A stretch of DNA of 64,000 bases from the NCBI RefSeq assembly GCF_003116135.1, contig NZ_PDOA01000003.1, positions 1 to 64,000 of the forward strand, written 5' to 3'. The stretch comes from Teichococcus aestuarii (GTDB taxonomy: Bacteria > Pseudomonadota > Alphaproteobacteria > Acetobacterales > Acetobacteraceae). This document shows positions 61,505-64,000 of this stretch, in pieces. Numbering within the stretch: position 1 is the first letter of the stretch; every line of letters begins with the position of its first letter. A program made the position numbers and the translations under genes. The notes under the pieces are model-generated. The model made no database searches, was not told where the DNA came from, and worked only from the letters and a program-made list of their open reading frames with translations.

Positions 61505-61532
61505 GGAGCCTTCTCAATCCAAGCAAGGGTCC
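61505..61532 (-). promoter_or_regulatory. hairpin masking the hsp20 Shine-Dalgarno site (candidate RNA thermometer)
   Basis: In the mRNA, GGACCCUU (from 61532) can pair with AAGGCUCC (ending 61505) in an 8-bp stem with a single C-C mismatch and a 12-base loop. AAGG in the 3' arm is the Shine-Dalgarno sequence, 9 bases before the AUG. UUGCU, a motif seen in ROSE-type thermometers, overlaps the 5' arm. Prediction from pairing only. Confidence 0.5.
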
Positions 61533-61642
61533 GTTGCGTTGCGATCCGCCGCGTCATGCGGGCCCCACAAGGGCGGCCCCGTCGCGTCTGGATCACACCG
61601 GCGGCCCCGATCCGGGCACCGCTGGCAGGGCTGGAAATGGAA

Positions 61643-61674
61643 AGCGCCACCCCCTGCTTCAAGGGAGTGGCGCT
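61643..61674 (-). terminator. imperfect hairpin between rpmE and hsp20
   Basis: AGCGCCAC and GTGGCGCT pair, extended inside the loop by CCCT/AGGG past one mismatch. It separates two minus-strand genes and could block read-through from rpmE or form part of the hsp20 leader. Confidence 0.45.
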
Positions 61675-61693
61675 CAAAAATCCGCGTCGGTGG

Positions 61694-61711
61694 AAGGCCC
61701 TGCGGGGCCTT
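61694..61711 (-). terminator. hairpin just after rpmE
   Basis: AAGGCCC-CGCA-GGGCCTT on the minus strand, 5 bp past the rpmE stop; a run of five T follows about 15 bases later. Confidence 0.55.
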
Positions 61712-61716
61712 GCGCA

Positions 61717-61947
61717 TCAGCCCTTCTTGCGGGCGCCGATGCCGGCGAACTTCTTGTTGAACTTGGCGATCTGGCCGCCGGTGTCCATCACGCGCTGCAC
61801 GCCGGTCCAGGCCGGGTGGGACTTCGGATCGATGTCCAGGCGCAGCGTCTCGCCCGGCTTGCCCATGCATGACCGGGTCTTGTAGGTCGTCCCGTCGGTC
61901 ATGATGATGTTGATCTCGTGATAGTCCGGGTGGATGTCGGGCTTCAT
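61717..61947 (-). CDS. rpmE: 50S ribosomal protein L31
   Basis: A 76-residue ribosomal protein: [49 protein letters not shown], ending in basic [16 protein letters not shown]. It lacks the CxxC zinc pair of zinc-binding L31 (only one Cys is present), so it is the zinc-independent form or an alphaproteobacterial variant. Confidence 0.95.
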   Translation of the reverse strand: MKPDIHPDYHEINIIMTDGTTYKTRSCMGKPGETLRLDIDPKSHPAWTGVQRVMDTGGQIAKFNKKFAGIGARKKG

Positions 61948-62145
61948 GGCGCACTCGTCTGATTATGGAGCAGCCGATGCCGACCGGCCGCACGGAAGCG
62001 CCGCTTCTACAGGCAGCGCCCCCCCGGTGCAACCGAGCAGGCCGCGCGGCGCGCCGATTCCGCCGCCGGATTGACCGGCCGGGCGCCCCTTCCTACAGCT
62101 TGCCGCCGCGGGGCGCGGCCCCGCCTCCACCACCGGGTCAGGCGC

Positions 62146-63006
62146 ATGAACATCCTCTCCATCCAGTCCTGGGTCGCCTACGGGCATGTCGGCAATGCCT
62201 CGGCGGTGTTTCCGCTGCAAAGGCTGGGGGCCGAGGTCTGGGCGGTGAACACGGTGCAGTTCTCCAACCACACCGGCTACGGCTCCTGGCGCGGGCAGGT
62301 CTTCGGCGCCGATCTGGTGCGCGACCTGGTGCAGGGCATCGAGGACCGCGGCGCCCTGCCCCGCTGCGACGCCGTGCTCTCCGGCTACATGGGCGACGCC
62401 GCCATCGGCGAGGCGATCCTGGAGGCGGTGGCCAAGGTGAAGGCCGCCAGCCCCGCCGCGCTCTATTGCTGCGACCCGGTGATCGGCGATGTCGGGCGCG
62501 GCGTCTTCGTCCGCCCCGGCATCCCGGAGTTCATGCGCGACCGCGCCGTGCCGGCGGCCGACATCCTCACCCCCAACCAGTTCGAGCTGGAATGGATGAC
62601 GGGGATGCCCGTCACCACCCTGGCCGAGGCCAAGGCAGCGGTCGCGGCGCTGCAGGCCACCATGGCGCCGGGCGGGCCGCGCTGCGTGCTCGTCACCTCG
62701 CTACGCGTGGCCGAGACGCCGGAGGACCGGATCGAGATGCTGGCGGCCGAGGGGGGTGCGTTCTACCGCGTCGCCACGCCGATGCTGCCGCTCTCGGTGA
62801 ACGGCGCGGGCGACGCCATCGCGGCGCTGTTCCTGTTCCACCGGGTGAAGAGCGGCAGCGCCAGCGCGGCGCTGGCGGCCGCCGCCTCCTCCATCTACGG
62901 GCTGCTGCGGCGGACCTCGGAGGCGGCGTCGCGCGAGATCCTCACCGTGGCGGCGCAGGAGGAGTTCGTGGCGCCGAGCCGGGTTTTTCTCGCGGAAGGC
63001 TGCTGA
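62146..63006 (+). CDS. pdxY: pyridoxal kinase
   Basis: A 286-residue B6-salvage kinase. Starts MNILSIQSWVAYGHVGNASAVFPLQRLG; VNTVQFSNHTGYGSWRG binds substrate; YCCDPVIGDVGRGVFV, ILTPNQFELEWMTG and the anion-hole motif LSVNGAGDAIAALFLFH complete the PfkB-like fold. Phosphorylates pyridoxal. Divergent from rpmE. Confidence 0.95.
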   Translation: MNILSIQSWVAYGHVGNASAVFPLQRLGAEVWAVNTVQFSNHTGYGSWRGQVFGADLVRDLVQGIEDRGALPRCDAVLSGYMGDAAIGEAILEAVAKVKAASPAALYCCDPVIGDVGRGVFVRPGIPEFMRDRAVPAADILTPNQFELEWMTGMPVTTLAEAKAAVAALQATMAPGGPRCVLVTSLRVAETPEDRIEMLAAEGGAFYRVATPMLPLSVNGAGDAIAALFLFHRVKSGSASAALAAAASSIYGLLRRTSEAASREILTVAAQEEFVAPSRVFLAEGC

Positions 63007-63017
63007 GCAGAAGAAGG

Positions 63018-63058
63018 CCGGGGGAAGGAATTCCCCCGGGCCCCCATCTTTCTTCTGT
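63018..63058. terminator. hairpin element between convergent genes (copy 2)
   Basis: CCGGGGGAA-GGAA-TTCCCCCGG then GCCCCCATCTTTCTTCTG. It matches the copy at 54697-54736 closely in stem, loop and trailing pyrimidine tract, and again lies between two convergent genes (pdxY and the solute-binding protein). Confidence 0.6.
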
Positions 63059-63063
63059 AAGTC

Positions 63064-64000
63064 TCAGGCGCGCTTGACGTTGAGGGGGAGCGCCATGCCC
63101 TTGCGGTGGCCGGTCAGGTTGCTGCGCCAGGCGCTGTCGATCAGGTACTGGCCCAGCGGGTAGTAGGGCACGTCCTGGAAGAACTGCGTCTGGATCTCGC
63201 GGCCGATGCGCTGCTGCGCGGCAAGGTCCGGCGCGTCGAACCACTGGTCGCGCAGCTCCTCCAGCTTCGGCGCGGTGGGCCAGCCGAACCAGGCATTCTG
63301 GCCGTTCGCCCGCAGCAGCGGGTGGCCGCCCGGATTGGCCAGGTCCATGCCGCCGAACAGCACGATCAGCGCGCTCCAGCCGCCCTGGCCCGGCGGGTTC
63401 TTGTTGGCGCGGCGCTGCAGCAGCGTGCCCCAGTCGGAGGTGGCGCTCTCCACGTTCAGCCCGGTGCGCTGCAGCATGTCGGTCGCCACGGCGGTCAGGT
63501 TGTTGTTGTTGACGATGTCGGTGGGGTGCAGCATCACCACCTTCTCGCCCTTGTAGCCGGCGGCCTGGACGGCGCGCTTCGCCGCCTCGAAGTCGCGCGG
63601 GCCGGTCAGCGCCTCCATGCCGGCGTCGGACGCCATCGGGCTGCCCTCGGGGAAGCAGCCGATCCCCTCGCGCCACAGGTCGCGGTTGTCGCCCATGATG
63701 GCGGTCATGTAGTCGGCCTGCCGGATGGCGGGCAGCAGGGCGCGGCGCAGCGCCGGGTTGTCGAAGGGCGGGTGCAGGTGGTTGGGGCGCAGCATCGCCA
63801 CCGTGCCGCCGAAATCCAGCCGGTCCACCGTGATGTTGCGGCCGCGGCGCAGCAGCGGGCGCAGGTCGGGCGCCACCTGCTCCCACCAATCCACCTCGCC
63901 GGCCTGCAGCGCGGCGGCGGCTGTCGCGGGGTCGGGGATGTGCTTCCATTCCAGCCGCTCGAACAGCGCCAGCTTCGGCCCCGCCGTCAGGCTGACGGCG
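63064..64000 (-). CDS. ABC transporter family-5 (oligopeptide-type) substrate-binding protein, C-terminal part
   Basis: The last 312 codons lie in the window; the gene begins past the right edge. The frame is open to the end (reading LALFERLEWKHIPDPATAAAALQAGEVDWWEQ at its start here). Family-5 features: LRPNHLHPPFDNPALRRALLPAI, DLWREGIGCFPEGSPMA, FEAAKRAVQAAGYKGEKV, DMLQRTGLNVESATSDWGTLLQRR and FFQDVPYYPLGQY. It would bind peptides, glycosides or similar solutes in the periplasm. Confidence 0.9.
   Translation of the reverse strand, partial: AVSLTAGPKLALFERLEWKHIPDPATAAAALQAGEVDWWEQVAPDLRPLLRRGRNITVDRLDFGGTVAMLRPNHLHPPFDNPALRRALLPAIRQADYMTAIMGDNRDLWREGIGCFPEGSPMASDAGMEALTGPRDFEAAKRAVQAAGYKGEKVVMLHPTDIVNNNNLTAVATDMLQRTGLNVESATSDWGTLLQRRANKNPPGQGGWSALIVLFGGMDLANPGGHPLLRANGQNAWFGWPTAPKLEELRDQWFDAPDLAAQQRIGREIQTQFFQDVPYYPLGQYLIDSAWRSNLTGHRKGMALPLNVKRA

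Overview
The window is very GC-rich DNA (except one insert) with dense genes, many 4-bp ATGA overlaps, GTG/TTG starts, a Bug-type periplasmic receptor, PHA synthase, a PurU/GlpX/RecJ/homoserine dehydrogenase backbone, and a stress membrane cluster. Together these suggest an alphaproteobacterium, most likely a Rhodospirillales/Acetobacteraceae member of the Roseomonas type. This placement is inferred from gene content and composition, not from a marker-gene comparison.

Layout. 1-5.6 kb: an RND multidrug efflux locus: a TolC-family outer membrane gene running off the left edge, a TetR/AcrR repressor translationally coupled to a small lipoprotein, and a divergent adaptor-permease pair. 5.6-14.2 kb: NDH-2, a rhodanese divergent from an FtrA-type regulator, purU, a flavoprotein, a large MscS channel and a LysR regulator. 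14.2-17.7 kb: GNAT, eutB-eutC (ethanolamine ammonia-lyase without other eut genes) and DedA. 17.9-30.5 kb: two signal-peptide-less secreted proteins with calcium-binding repeats (a GH26-like glycosidase and a 1501-residue propeller/5'-nucleotidase protein) flank a cache-domain histidine kinase and a four-carbon acid-sugar operon (DUF1537 kinase, PdxA-like dehydrogenase, DeoR, YqaA). 30.7-39.2 kb: two small-protein genes, a tightly overlapped sulfate ABC operon, a decayed lipid-kinase gene, a cupin and a three-gene envelope/stress operon.

39.6-46.5 kb is a tRNA-Glu integration hotspot. Next to a decayed IS5-like transposase sits a 6.0-kb integrative element bounded by an 18-bp direct repeat of the tRNA 3' end. 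It carries a tyrosine integrase, an AT-rich DUF2971 gene, a serine resolvase, and a gene resembling a single-subunit (family A/T7-like) polymerase that is split by an exact 17-bp tandem duplication. Removing one copy restores a 455-codon reading frame. Both element ends carry paired GGTGGGTAA direct repeats at identical 13-bp spacing, which look like integrase arm sites. This element is the most unusual part of the window.

46.5-64 kb: core genes (recJ, glpX, hom, an aminotransferase), a proline-rich lipoprotein, phaC, an M20 amidohydrolase, an RhlE-type helicase, a Bug receptor with a hydroxyacid dehydrogenase, an MFS transporter, an hsp20 gene whose Shine-Dalgarno sequence is buried in a predicted hairpin (candidate RNA thermometer), rpmE, pdxY, and the 3' part of a family-5 solute-binding protein. 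A near-identical hairpin element recurs between two convergent gene pairs (54.7 and 63.0 kb).
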